Positions 25,113 to 34,197 of a DNA stretch of 64,000 nt are shown here, piece after piece. Each line of letters begins with the position of its first letter. Position 1 is the first letter of the stretch. The stretch spans positions 124,001 through 188,000 of the forward strand of contig NZ_CP085336.1 in NCBI RefSeq assembly GCF_020618475.1. The letters run 5' to 3'. The notes below the pieces were generated by a model. The model worked only from the letters and a program-made list of their open reading frames with translations. It made no database searches and was not told the origin of the DNA. The position numbers and the translations under genes are program-made. This DNA comes from Haladaptatus halobius (lineage in GTDB: Archaea > Halobacteriota > Halobacteria > Halobacteriales > Haladaptataceae).

Positions 25113-25880
25113 TCACAGCATTTGGATCTGTGCGTAGTAGTAGAGCATGTATACCCCGGCTCCAATCAGCAGAACCGCGCTCGCCCGTTCGACGTATGGA
25201 ACAAGCGGCTGAATGCGGCGGGCGGTCTCCTCCTTCGCCACAGCTACAAGCACCGTCATCACCACGAACAGCCCGATCATCCCACTTGCGTATCCCGTCA
25301 AGACCGTGATCGCGCCTAGAATTCCATCAGTGGAAAGCGCTGTCAGTGTAATGCCGAAGAACACGGGGGCAGTACACCCGAGGGCGGCCCCAGCGAACAG
25401 CAGGCCAAAGACAAAGAACTGTTTTGGCGAGGCCTTACCCCACTCAGGTAATTGCACTGAGCGTGAGAGCCATGTCGCGCGATTTATGAGCATGAGCACG
25501 CCGAGACCGAGGACGACAAGTCCGACGATTGGAATCAACACTGGTATAATGCGCGTCAGGACATCGCCGAGGACGCCAGCAATGGCCGCAGTGACGGCAA
25601 ACACGCTCAGCATCCCCGCACTCGCCAACCCACCGAAGAGGACGCCGCGCCGGAGACTCGCCGTGACCGACCCGCCGTCAGCGCTCGTCGTTGTCTCTAG
25701 CGAGGTAGATGTCGAGGATGCGTCCGCCGAGAGGTAATATGAGAGATACGCGGGAAGCATCGGAAGTGCACACGGCGAGAAGAACGATGTAATCTCGCCG
25801 GAAAGCCCCCACGTAAACAGACTCCAGCTTACGCTCCTAATCGCGAGTGGTGCGACAGTAGAGAATAATTCGCTGCTCAT
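25113..25880 (-). CDS. ccdA: CcdA/DsbD-type thiol electron transporter
   Basis: The 255-residue membrane protein has about six transmembrane segments. The first contains the conserved Cys of ITSFFSPCALPMLPAYLS, and the second Cys lies in GAALGCTAPVFFG. CcdA proteins carry reducing power from cytoplasmic thioredoxin across the membrane to extracytoplasmic thioredoxin-like partners. The gene begins 3 bases after the TlpA-like gene, so the two are almost certainly partners. A Ser/Thr-rich insert (about residues 55-70) follows the first helix. Confidence 0.87.
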   Translation of the reverse strand: MSSELFSTVAPLAIRSVSWSLFTWGLSGEITSFFSPCALPMLPAYLSYYLSADASSTSTSLETTTSADGGSVTASLRRGVLFGGLASAGMLSVFAVTAAIAGVLGDVLTRIIPVLIPIVGLVVLGLGVLMLINRATWLSRSVQLPEWGKASPKQFFVFGLLFAGAALGCTAPVFFGITLTALSTDGILGAITVLTGYASGMIGLFVVMTVLVAVAKEETARRIQPLVPYVERASAVLLIGAGVYMLYYYAQIQML

Positions 25881-25883
25881 GAT

Positions 25884-26465
25884 TCAGAGGAGCTTCTTTA
25901 ATTCTCTCTTGAACTGCGTGACCGACGTGACGTCCGAGTCCGTATAGACGGTCACGCCGTCCTGATTGATAATATAGGTCGTGTCAAGCGACGTGAGACG
26001 ATACTTTTGGATGAGTTCCTTCGTTCCCATTGCGTGAATCCAGTCACCACCATATTTTTGCTTGAATGTCTGGAGATCTTGCATACTGTCTCGATCCGGG
26101 TCCATATCGATGGAAATCAGACGAACATCCTCTCCGAATTTCTCATGCACCTGCTTCAGATTGTGCTCCTCTTGCTTGCAGGACGTGCACCAGGCAGCCA
26201 TGAAAAACAGCGCTGTTGGCTTCTCAACGGGGTGGAGTGAGACTGTGTTCCCTGCCGTTGTCTGTAGGCTGAAGTTCGGAAGTTTCTGATCAACATGTAG
26301 TTCCGTCTTTGCCTCTGAGCTTGCGGACTTACTAGCCCCACCGTTTTCACTCGATGAGTCGGGGTGTTGAGTCTGCTCTTGAGAGGAGTCGTTGCCTCCG
26401 GAACAGCCTGCAAGCCCAGTTACTGTGCCGGCACCGATCATGGTGAGTAGAGTTCGTCGTCTCAT
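25884..26465 (-). CDS. TlpA-like thioredoxin lipoprotein
   Basis: The 193-residue protein starts MRRRTLLTMIGAG with a lipobox LAGCSGG, so it should be anchored outside the membrane. After a Ser/Gln-rich linker of about 45 residues comes a thioredoxin fold with the redox motif AAWCTSCKQEE and the conserved TYIINQDG. It would receive electrons from the adjacent CcdA and keep an extracellular protein or metal-binding thiol reduced. It lies 60 bases downstream of merA on the same strand. Confidence 0.86.
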   Translation of the reverse strand: MRRRTLLTMIGAGTVTGLAGCSGGNDSSQEQTQHPDSSSENGGASKSASSEAKTELHVDQKLPNFSLQTTAGNTVSLHPVEKPTALFFMAAWCTSCKQEEHNLKQVHEKFGEDVRLISIDMDPDRDSMQDLQTFKQKYGGDWIHAMGTKELIQKYRLTSLDTTYIINQDGVTVYTDSDVTSVTQFKRELKKLL

Positions 26466-26526
26466 AGTTCAATGTATATTGAGATATTGATTTATTATGC
26501 TCTGTTTAACCATCTTTTCCTGGTGG

Positions 26527-27993
26527 TCACTCAACGCAGCAACTCATCGTCGAGACATCACGCCGGAATGCCTGGCAAGCGTGTTTGAATGCTTCACTGA
26601 ACGTCGGGAAGGGGTGGATTGTGTCGATGATATCGTCGACGGTCAGCCCGAATTTGACGGCGAGCGTCGCTTCGGGGATCATATCAGCCGCCCGTGGCGT
26701 GATCATGTGGACGCCGACGATTTTGTCGGTTTCGTGGTGCTTGACCACTTGGAGCAGGCCCCGAGTGTCCTCAACGGCCTTCGCTTTCGGCACGTCTTCC
26801 ATATCGACCGTCCGGCAGGTACAGGTTCCGTGTTCGGCCATGTATTCGAGCTCGGTCGTCCCGACGGCGGCGACCTCAGGACTCGTGAAGACAACCTTCG
26901 GTACCGTGTTGTAGTCAATCGTCTTCCCTTCGTTCTCGAATGCGTTTTTCACCGCGTGGTTACCCTCTTTCGCTGCCACGGTTTCAAGCATCGGCTCGCC
27001 GATGATATCGCCCGCCGCATAGACATCAGGGTTCGCCGTCTGGAAGTGCTCGTCAACGACGACGGCCCCTGCTTCGTCGATTTCGACGCCGATCGCATCA
27101 AGGCCGATATCCTCGCTGTTCGGGCGGACGCCGGTGGCGACGAACAGGTCGGTCGCGGTAAAGTCCTGGTGTTCACTGTCGACGTCGGCAGTGACGACGA
27201 CACCGTGTTCGACGGCTTGTGTCCCACCGTCCGCTGCGACGGTAGCTGTGGATTCGATGTACCTAATATCGACGCCAGTAACAACCTCGATACCTTCGGC
27301 TTCGAAGCAGCGCTGGAGCTCACGCCCGAGCTGGCCCTCCATCGTCGAAAGAACGTGCTCGGAGCGCTGGAGGATCGTGACGTCCGTCCCCATGTGATGG
27401 AGAATCTGGCTCCACTCGAGACCGATATAGCCACCACCGATCATGATGATACTCTTAGGGAGATTACGTCGCTCAAGAATCGTCTCACTCGTCTCGTAGG
27501 CGACATCCTCGATTCCGTCGAAAGGTGCGATCCAGGGCGAACTCCCCGTGGCGATGAGCGCCTTCTCGCCCGTGATGGTGGTACCCTCGGCGTCTCCGTC
27601 GACGATTTCGATCGTCGTACTGTCGGTGAATCGGCCGGAGCCCTCGTAGATGTCCGTCTCGAAGTAGTCGGCAACGTCGACGTAGTTCTGCTCGCGCAAC
27701 TGTGCGACGAGCCGATCCTTCTCGTCGAGGGCGTTGGCCCAGTCGGTCGTCGACTCGTTCTCGCCGTACTGCACCGCATCAAATGGGTTTAGAGGCGGTT
27801 CAAACGCCGTCTTCCCAACTTCAAGGAGGTGCTTACTCGGCACGCACCCAACGTTCACGCAGGTTCCGCCAAGCGGCAATCCACTGTTCACGAGGGCAGT
27901 TGAGAGCTTGCGTCGACTGGCTTCGGTTATCGCGGCGAACGCGGCGGCCCCACCACCTAGAATGACGAGATCGTATTCACGATCAGAACTCAT
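26527..27993 (-). CDS. merA: Mercuric reductase MerA
   Basis: This 488-residue enzyme reduces Hg(II) to volatile Hg(0) with NADPH in the cytoplasm. FAD binding is seen at DLVILGGGAAAFAAITEA, the redox pair at GGTCVNVGCVPSK (identical to well-known MerA proteins), the NADPH motif at IGGGYIGLEWSQ, and the C-terminal vicinal cysteines at STMSCCVE, which deliver mercury to the active site. The N-terminal heavy-metal-binding domain of many bacterial MerA proteins is absent, as is common in archaea. The start MSSDREYDL at 27993 is preferred to an upstream ATG at 28044. It is divergent from an ArsR-type regulator, which likely controls it. Confidence 0.93.
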   Translation of the reverse strand: MSSDREYDLVILGGGAAAFAAITEASRRKLSTALVNSGLPLGGTCVNVGCVPSKHLLEVGKTAFEPPLNPFDAVQYGENESTTDWANALDEKDRLVAQLREQNYVDVADYFETDIYEGSGRFTDSTTIEIVDGDAEGTTITGEKALIATGSSPWIAPFDGIEDVAYETSETILERRNLPKSIIMIGGGYIGLEWSQILHHMGTDVTILQRSEHVLSTMEGQLGRELQRCFEAEGIEVVTGVDIRYIESTATVAADGGTQAVEHGVVVTADVDSEHQDFTATDLFVATGVRPNSEDIGLDAIGVEIDEAGAVVVDEHFQTANPDVYAAGDIIGEPMLETVAAKEGNHAVKNAFENEGKTIDYNTVPKVVFTSPEVAAVGTTELEYMAEHGTCTCRTVDMEDVPKAKAVEDTRGLLQVVKHHETDKIVGVHMITPRAADMIPEATLAVKFGLTVDDIIDTIHPFPTFSEAFKHACQAFRRDVSTMSCCVE

Positions 27994-28062
27994 TTCAACG
28001 TTTGTTTTGATATCGATGGTTAAAGTGATGCCGAATTTCGCCAACTACGTCTCTCCGTAACA

Positions 28063-28071
28063 CCTATACTA
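28063..28071 (+). promoter_or_regulatory. TATA box of the ArsR-type regulator
   Basis: CCTATACTA (28063-28071) lies 23-31 bases before ATG 28094, the leaderless spacing. The 100-base divergent region also serves merA and probably holds the regulator's operator; no clear dyad was identified. Confidence 0.5.
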
Positions 28072-28093
28072 CTATACATCAATACAGGTTATA

Positions 28094-28444
28094 ATGAGTA
28101 TCTCACTCTTCCAATCAACTGATGACGTCAATGAAGCCCGAGCAACCATCTTCCGCGCACTGGGAGACGAGACGCGGCTTCGCATCTATCAGACAATTAT
28201 CGAAGCCGACGACCCACTGAACGTCACTGAGATCTGTGAGCGCACTGATCTCTCGGCGAACCTCGTCTCGCATCACCTCCAGTGTTTGAAGAATTGCCAG
28301 CTCGTCACGGTTGAACGCGATGGCCGCCAGCGATTCTACGAAATCGCTCGATCCGAAGGGACTCAGCTGCTCGAACTCGCTGATGAGTGCATCCGGCAGA
28401 ATATCGAGAGCGTACTCGGCTGTGAAATCGTCAGAGAGGACTGA
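28094..28444 (+). CDS. ArsR-family metal-responsive regulator, likely mercury sensor
   Basis: The 116-residue winged-helix protein shows the ArsR fold: IFRALGDETRLRIYQTII, then the recognition helix in LSANLVSHHLQCLKN and the wing VERDGRQRFYEIA. Cysteines C48, C64, C68, C99 and C110 are candidates for metal binding, with C64 and C68 in the recognition helix region as in classical ArsR/CadC-type sensors. It is divergent from merA and followed by a 3-base gap to the CPGC protein gene. Mercury sensing is inferred from context. Confidence 0.85.
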   Translation: MSISLFQSTDDVNEARATIFRALGDETRLRIYQTIIEADDPLNVTEICERTDLSANLVSHHLQCLKNCQLVTVERDGRQRFYEIARSEGTQLLELADECIRQNIESVLGCEIVRED

Positions 28445-28447
28445 GCG

Positions 28448-28987
28448 ATGAAAGAACTATCCCGTTCACTAGCCAAGCTTGACGGATCACTCTCGCAGCT
28501 CGAAGCGTTCTTTGCGGACACAGCCGGAACTCCACGATTTATCGCTCTTCTTTCTCCGACATGCCCAGGCTGTATCAATGGTGCTGACGCAGTGCGAGAA
28601 GCAATACTCGAAGAGCAAGACACAGAATTGGCCGTCGCGATCATTTGAATCCCGATGCTCGACGGGGATACACCAGACGAAATTGAGCAGACATCGCGAC
28701 GGTTCGCCGATATGACATCACACAATTACATCACACAATTTGTCGATACAGACCGAATCGCAGATGCGCACATCGCGAAGGCATTAGGTGCGACGAACGG
28801 AATTGCCTGGGATATTTATCTCTTCTACGACTCAGACGAGCAGTGGGAGAACGGTGCTGCAACACCACATGACTGGGTTCACCAGTTACGCCCCTGTTCC
28901 TGGGCACCAGTTGAGCGTCTTCGATGCGGCGATGACCTCAAAGCTGCTCTCCGACAGCAAGCGCATCGAATGATAGAGAATCAATAA
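28448..28987 (+). pseudogene. CPGC thioredoxin-like mercury-operon protein interrupted by one TGA
   Basis: One frame of 180 codons encodes a thioredoxin-like protein with the redox motif SPTCPGCING (C39, C42). Codon 67, TGA at 28646-28648, interrupts it; the frame then continues with IPMLDGDTPDEIEQ, NGIAWDIYLFYDSDEQW and HDWVHQLRP without any shift. In related proteins that I remember, a Trp (TGG) stands before the PML segment, so a single G-to-A change explains the stop. It follows the ArsR gene by 3 bases and probably served in mercury thiol chemistry. It may be a fresh pseudogene, a readthrough gene or a sequencing error. Confidence 0.75.
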
Positions 28988-29070
28988 GTTCAGATGGGAA
29001 TTCCGGGGTTATAGCGTTAGAATACAAACCCCTCGGGGTCTATCGCAGTGGAACGCGATGAACTTCCTCT

Positions 29071-29100
29071 TAAGCGGAAGTGGACACCGCCCGGTACCCC
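29071..29100 (+). repeat. Recurrent TAAGCGGAAGTRG element, copy 1
   Basis: TAAGCGGAAGTGG (29071-29083) is followed after a few bases by CCCGGTACCCC. The same pair of blocks recurs at 30043, 34057 and 47030. The surrounding 28988-29682 stretch holds no recognisable gene. Confidence 0.5.
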
Positions 29101-29682
29101 CGAATGGATCTCTGCGCACTGGGTTGGAAACATTTCCAGTGCTTTCGTAGGTTAGTATGCTGTACTAACTCAGATATCCCCGAGATTCATGGTACTCCAG
29201 CACACACCGCCAACCGTGGGGAGGCCGCAGCTCGGTCATCGAACTCATACTGCACCCAATTTCACCTCTCCCCCTCCCCACGACCCGACTGCTAACGCTG
29301 TTGCTCACGAGAAGTATCGTCACAATTTTGACTTTCTTATACAGGAGACGAGAACCATCGATTCTATTTGCCGCTTCCCAAATAACCATGTTACATTATA
29401 TCATACTCTTTACTATCGGGTATCAGTGAGAACAATGGACTGTGCCACTGACGCCCGATGAACGTGGGCTACGACGGAGCAACACCTACCTCTATCACCC
29501 ACGTTTCAAAGAAAGCCATTTAGTCAAAACTATATTATTTGCACGCTTATGTAACCAGAGTCATTAAGTCATTATCGTTCATGTTAGTAGTTGTTGTGCG
29601 GTAGGCGAAGACAATAGGTGGGAGGAGCGAACGCCATCATCGCATGACAAACACTAGCTGTCGCTCCATCGTCACGGCGGTT

Positions 29683-29748
29683 ATGGTGGTAAACAGAGAA
29701 ACGTGTCCTCCATCGTGTCTCGACACACGTTTCTCGATCAACCACCAT
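29683..29748. repeat. 66-base imperfect palindrome with 24-base arms
   Basis: ATGGTGGT (29683-29690) and GAGAAACGTGT (29696-29706) pair with ACACGTTTCTC (29725-29735) and ACCACCAT (29741-29748). A 5-base mismatched bulge lies on each side and an 18-base loop in the middle. It lies just upstream of the integrase remnant and may be a recombination, replication or transposon-end structure. Confidence 0.6.
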
Positions 29749-29770
29749 TCTGACGCTGTCGTCACAAGGG

Positions 29771-30055
29771 TATCGCGTACCACTGTCCCCTAGAAAGGAG
29801 ACAGATAATGAGGACTATCGACGGGTATCTACGCACGACTTGCGCCGCTGCTGGGTGAACCACCTACTTGTTGAGAAGAACGTGTCACCACGGATTGTCA
29901 TGGCGCTCGGTGGCTGGTTGAGCTATGACGCGATTGAGCCGTATCTCGCTGCACTCACAGAAGCGAATATCATTGAATCGATGAGCGCCGTTGAGTTGTG
30001 GTTGGCCAATCAAGGGCCGAGAATCACTACTCCTGAATTTCATAAGCGGAAGTAG
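29771..30055 (+). pseudogene. Tyrosine recombinase (integrase) C-terminal remnant
   Basis: The frame encodes EDYRRVSTHDLRRCWVNHLL, then ALGGWLSYDAIEPYLAA. HDLRR supplies the H-x-x-R of the tyrosine recombinase active site, GGW the position of the second His/Trp, and the tyrosine in PYL fits the nucleophile. The N-terminal DNA-binding and first catalytic Arg parts are missing and no start codon is present. It is a leftover of an integrated element. The last codons overlap copy 2 of the TAAGCGGAAGTRG element (30043-30055). Confidence 0.75.
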
Positions 30056-30069
30056 AAGCGCCCCGGGAG
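30043..30069 (+). repeat. Recurrent TAAGCGGAAGTRG element, copy 2
   Basis: TAAGCGGAAGTAG (30043-30055) is followed by GCCCCGGGAG. It overlaps the end of the integrase remnant. Compare the copies at 29071, 34057 and 47030. Confidence 0.5.
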
Positions 30070-30154
30070 ATGCGTGAGAAAATATGCGTGACTGCTTCTC
30101 ATTAGGCTCTCGGTGATAGTCTATCGGTGCGTCGGGGCTTGATTCCGAGGCAGT

Positions 30155-30502
30155 TCACCGATGCATTCTATTGTAGGCCGCAATATCCGCCTGCGTCAGC
30201 TCACCATCGCCGTTGAAGTCCAGCGCAGCGACTTGCGCGTCAGTCAATGTAATTTCGCCCCGCCGATAGACGTTCACGAGCTGCGCCAGTCGAGAGACAT
30301 CCTGCCCATCAATATTGCCGTCGCCATTCAGATCCTCGAACAAGCCATCTCCATCATGCTCCACTGGCGGAAGTTGCATCCCATTCGGCAGTGTGATCGG
30401 TTCGACGAACGGACTTATCTCCAGGATGGATACGTACGCCGATCCCAAACCACCCCTGTTGGTGTTATTCCATTGTGCGCCAATGACCGCGGCGAAACCG
30501 TT
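30155..30502 (-). pseudogene. Dockerin-domain C-terminal fragment of a secreted protein
   Basis: The open frame runs from a TAA at 30503-30505 to the stop at 30155 without a start codon. It encodes GFAAVIGAQWNNTNRGG, a linker, then a type I dockerin pair of calcium-binding loops: DLNGDGNIDGQD and DFNGDGELTQAD. Haloarchaeal dockerins are usually at the C-terminus of large exported proteins (family knowledge). Here only about 115 residues remain, so the gene is a 3' remnant. Confidence 0.7.
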
Positions 30503-30812
30503 TTAGCTGAAGAATTGATAGCGTAAATAATCGTTATAAATGTAAATTACTAAATGTTTTCCCAACGAATTCCTTGGTATCATCCTATCTGGGCTGCTCG
30601 AAGTGACTCTGGTGGAACTCGCGCGACTAGCGTGTCAGTAGGTAGGAAATCTGGCTTGATGGCGGATCAACGTGGTTCAGTTGTAAACAGGCTGCTACCG
30701 CCGCTCGCTCATGTGGGTGTTTTGCGTCATCACGACCACAAAGAGCAAATAATGATCGGAGCCATCCGTCAAATGGAGCAGCTTTTCAGTGAGGCGAATC
30801 AATCGAAAACAA

Positions 30813-31730
30813 GTGAAAATTCTAAACCGACACTTCGGATTGTTTACAATCACCGCCGTCCTTTTTGGAGGGACATTCGTCGCTGCTAGAGCCGGTCTAT
30901 AATTCTTTCCACCGCTATTGTTCGTCGCACTCCGGTTCGATCTTGCAGCCCTCGTTCTTCTCCCATACGTGATTCTCACACAGGATGACTGGCGGCCTCG
31001 TACATGGCACGATTTTATCGGGATTTTCGTGACGGGAGTCATGGCACTTGGTGGGAGCAACGCGTTGCTTTTCATCGGTCAACAATTTACCACAAGCGCT
31101 GTTGCGGCTATCATCTACAGTTTCGCTCCGATTCTTACACCTATCTTTGCGCTCATCCTCCTATCAGATGAACGCCTCTCCATTCGGGGTGCCGTCGGTC
31201 TTTTTGTCGGACTGCTCGGTGTCGGCATCGTCGTTGCTCCGTCACCAACAGCACTTCTCTTGAACCAGAACACTGGCCAAGTGATCTTGCTGTGTGGCGC
31301 GATCAATGTCTCACTTGGGAGCGTGCTCATTCAACGCGTGGATGCCCCACTGCCGAGTACGACCGAAACTGCATGGGGATTACCGCTAGGAGCAGCTGTA
31401 CTTCACCTGACAAGCATTCTAACCGGCGAGTCGATCAAAACGGTCGAATGGTCGCCAACTGCGTTATTGACACTCATCTATGTCGGCATTTTCGCCGGGG
31501 CAGTAGCATATACCGCCTACTTTGCGCTCCTTTCTGAAACAGGAGCGATTCAAACGAATTTGATCAACTATGCAATCCCGATCGTCACGACGTTCTTTGG
31601 CTGGCTATTGCTTGGAGAATCAATTACGCTCACGACGTACGCTGGTTTTCTCATCATATTTGCTGGCTTTGGCTTGATTAAGTACCGAGCGATCAGATCG
31701 ATTTTTTCTTCTAGTCGGCAATTGAGCTAA
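30813..31730 (+). pseudogene. EamA/DMT-family transporter interrupted by one TAA
   Basis: From GTG 30813 the frame encodes FGLFTITAVLFGGTFVAARA then GL, TAA (30900-30902), then FFPPLLFVALRFDLAALVLL and nine further membrane segments to 31730. Related transporters have an acidic or other residue at the stop position, so GAA-to-TAA is a likely single change. The remaining 276 residues are intact and contain two EamA repeats. Translation could restart at TTG 30918, but helix 1 would be lost. Substrate unknown; family members export metabolites. Confidence 0.75.
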
Positions 31731-32012
31731 CCAGTGCTGGTTTGATTCACACAGGTACGTCCATCCCTCAATGATGAAATCGAAAAGACGTTAATGATGA
31801 CTCATCCAACCCATTCGCTGAAACGTCGAATCAGGGCGATAGCTCTTCATAGAGATACATCCATGGACGATTCGAATCGGAATTCAATGTCTGCACCTGC
31901 CATATCAACTACTCGCAGGCGGGACGAACATATTGTTCCCGTGAACAATCTTTCTATTGTAATACTGATAATTCCCCAAAAGTATGTCACACCATCTCTT
32001 GGACAGGTAGTT

Positions 32013-32423
32013 ATGTATCCCACAAAGCACGCCTCTGAGGCTCCTAGTGATGGTGTTCGTGAGACTGCCGTCGATGCACTCAGCACGCTCGCAAGCGAAC
32101 ATCGCATTGCAATCCTGCGTGCACTAGCGACGGCCGAGAAACCACTCACGTTCTCGGAACTGCGTGAGCGGGTCGGCATCCACGATACTGGCCGCTTCAA
32201 CTATCATCTCTCAAAGCTTCGAGAGCGGTTTGTCCGTGAGACCGACGATGGCTATGATCTTGGGCATGCTGGTGAACGTGTCATCCTTGCCGCTGCTGAT
32301 GTTGATCCTGAGAGTGCTCGGGCACTTGCCGAAGCAACTGAAGGAACAGAGAATGATGTGTGTCCCGTCTGCAACGAGAAGGAGTGTAACCGACTTCTCT
32401 ACATTCATCTTGTCGGCCGATAG
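32013..32423 (+). CDS. ArsR-like winged-helix regulator with C-terminal zinc motif
   Basis: The 136-residue protein starts at ATG 32013. It has a winged-helix domain (ALSTLASEHRIAILRALATA, then FSELRERVGIHDTGRFNYHL) and ends with CPVCNEKECNRLLYIH, a likely zinc site. This layout is common among haloarchaeal regulators. Its target is unknown. The frame is open upstream to 31794, but that part looks non-coding. Confidence 0.75.
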   Translation: MYPTKHASEAPSDGVRETAVDALSTLASEHRIAILRALATAEKPLTFSELRERVGIHDTGRFNYHLSKLRERFVRETDDGYDLGHAGERVILAAADVDPESARALAEATEGTENDVCPVCNEKECNRLLYIHLVGR

Positions 32424-32530
32424 TTGATATTCGTCTCTTATTGGCTTCACAGGAGCAGCTGGGTAAGGTAAATCCCCGCCGATCTGAGAGTCAATAATTA
32501 CTCTGCTCTATTCTGGACCAGCCTCCGGAT

Positions 32531-33094
32531 TTAGCTCACACTCGATGCACTGCGACGCTGAACATCGTTGATTGCTGCTTTGACTGTCTGAAACATTCCC
32601 TCTTCAGACAACGTCCCAGTATCTATCACAAGGTCATAGATCGACAAATCAGCGATATCGATATCATAGTAGTCCTGATAGCGCTGGGCATCACTCATCT
32701 CACGTTCTCGCAGCTCTATGGGCGTCTCTGCTCTCTCATCAAGTCTCTGTGCCCGCTCCTCAACTGGCGCATCCAACCACACGGAAAGATCTGCTTGGCC
32801 ATTTGCATGCCATCCCGCAAGTCGAGATTCAACGATCAAGCCGGTATCACCCGATTCTCGTTTTCCTTCGAGATGTGCGTTGATTTCTGCTTCGAGTCGG
32901 TCATCAATTTCTCGGTCAATGCGAGGATCGTCTTCAGCCACAGTAGCGAATTCAGCAATCGTCATCCCCTGGTCTTCGGCCATATTTCGAAAGATATCCC
33001 CACCATTCATCACTGTGAACCCACAGTCATCAGCGAGCATTTTAGCAAGCGTTGACGTGCCAGAGGCTGGTGGTCCGGAAAGTGTGATGAGAAG
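32531..33094 (-). pseudogene. cmk: Cytidylate kinase-like gene lacking a start codon
   Basis: The frame opens right after TAG (33095-33097) and encodes LLITLSGPPASGTSTLAKM, an intact P-loop, followed by an archaeal CMP kinase-like body (GFTVMNGGDIFRNMAEDQG, VESRLAGWHA, VWLDAPVEERAQRLDERA). No ATG, GTG or TTG lies between the TAG and the P-loop; the first ATG (33040) would remove the nucleotide-binding loop. A change of the start codon to TAG is the simplest reading. Haloarchaea normally carry another cytidylate kinase gene in a ribosomal cluster, so this looks like a decaying second copy. Confidence 0.75.
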
Positions 33095-33264
33095 CTACTG
33101 TCCCATGTCGTTGATGTGCTATTCTCAAAGTTATCTTTTTGGGTGCAATTAGTCTGGCAGCATTGCAGACAGCATTGAATCAATCGATCTCGAAGAGAGG
33201 CACTTCTATGGATAATTTCACAACCGTGACCAGACACTCTGAACGGTAGAGTGAGCTAAGCGGT

Positions 33265-33960
33265 TTACCGGGTACTTGATCGTGGCTCCTCTATCCAGGG
33301 GAGGGAAAGAAGATCAGCAATCGACTTGATTTGATGAGTCGGCGTATAGTCCTTGTCGCCATCACGATCAGAAATCCAGATAGAGTCAAGCCCGGCAGCA
33401 GTTGCCCCAGCAATATCCGTTTCGAGTGAATCACCGACGTGTACTGTGGTCTCGGATGTTGCATTGAGCGACTGCATCGCTCGTTCAAACGGTTCTGTAT
33501 CGGGTTTCGGCGGGACATCGTGACCCGCAATAACAATTGTATCAATCCACCGTTCAAGGTTCACAGCGGTGATTTTCTGTTGTTGTGCATCCGGTGCTCC
33601 GTTCGTCACGATAGCAAGTCGGTACTCTCGGCTGAGTTCGTTCAAGACGCGAGTGACAGATGGGAGTAACTTGACGTTTGTCTGATCGCGCTCATCACTG
33701 AATATCTGCGCAATGTCCCGTCCACGTTGTCGTTCGTACCCGTTTGCAGCAGCAAGCACTGCGAAGCATTCAGAACGAAGTTCATCCATCGAATCACATT
33801 TCTCTGCAAACTCATCGTACCGGGCATAGTATTCTTCAACCGAGAAAATTGGTTCACGTCCCACGATTTTGAAGGACGCCTGTAGCACCTCACCAGGAGA
33901 TCTCTCATACTCCACTAACGTATCATCGAGATCAAACAGGATTGCCTCGGTCTGTTCCAT
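33265..33960 (-). CDS. HAD-superfamily hydrolase
   Basis: The 231-residue protein has all four HAD motifs: ILFDLDDTL (nucleophile Asp near residue 10), IVTNG, the Lys in DVPPKPDTEPF, and HVGDSLETDIAGA. An alpha-helical cap (residues 20-90) places it with the phosphoglycolate-phosphatase-like group. The substrate is not predictable. Confidence 0.85.
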   Translation of the reverse strand: MEQTEAILFDLDDTLVEYERSPGEVLQASFKIVGREPIFSVEEYYARYDEFAEKCDSMDELRSECFAVLAAANGYERQRGRDIAQIFSDERDQTNVKLLPSVTRVLNELSREYRLAIVTNGAPDAQQQKITAVNLERWIDTIVIAGHDVPPKPDTEPFERAMQSLNATSETTVHVGDSLETDIAGATAAGLDSIWISDRDGDKDYTPTHQIKSIADLLSLPWIEEPRSSTR

Positions 33961-34056
33961 AGCGGTATTTACCTGACGATTATATTAGAACTCTCCGGAT
34001 TCATATCAGAAAATTATTCTATTCAGAATCCTGAATTGGACATTGTCCAAAATCGA

Positions 34057-34123
34057 TAAGCGGAAGTGGCGATTCCCCGGTACCTCTGTCTCAATCTACG
34101 TGGTGTGTGTGAGATGCATTTCT
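34057..34123 (+). repeat. Recurrent TAAGCGGAAGTRG element, copy 3
   Basis: TAAGCGGAAGTGG (34057-34069), CCCCGGTACC (34075-34084), then TCTCAATCTACGTGG. The copy at 47030 has the same three blocks in the same order and both end in ATGCAT, so roughly 70 bases are related. Confidence 0.55.
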
Positions 34124-34148
34124 TGACATATATAATATTCGGGGGAAA

Positions 34149-34156
34149 TTTATAAG
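34149..34156 (+). promoter_or_regulatory. TATA box of the Cdc48-N-like gene
   Basis: TTTATAAG (34149-34156) predicts transcription start near 34178, 20 bases before ATG 34198 and 41 before ATG 34219. Confidence 0.55.
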
Positions 34157-34197
34157 CATCCATAATATGCAAAATATGTACATAGAAGAGCCGAAAA

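Noticed and set aside
26497-27792. 431-codon plus-strand frame opposite merA
   Set aside because: merA has all family motifs on the other strand; the frame is a mirror of its codon bias.
28646-28648. Selenocysteine or pyrrolysine as explanation of the in-frame stop
   Set aside because: Codon is TGA, so not pyrrolysine; haloarchaea have no known selenocysteine machinery, the expected residue is Trp, and other genes here carry TAA and TAG.
30554-30889. 111-codon frame upstream of the broken EamA gene
   Set aside because: It overlaps the real EamA N-terminus in another frame and has no recognisable features.
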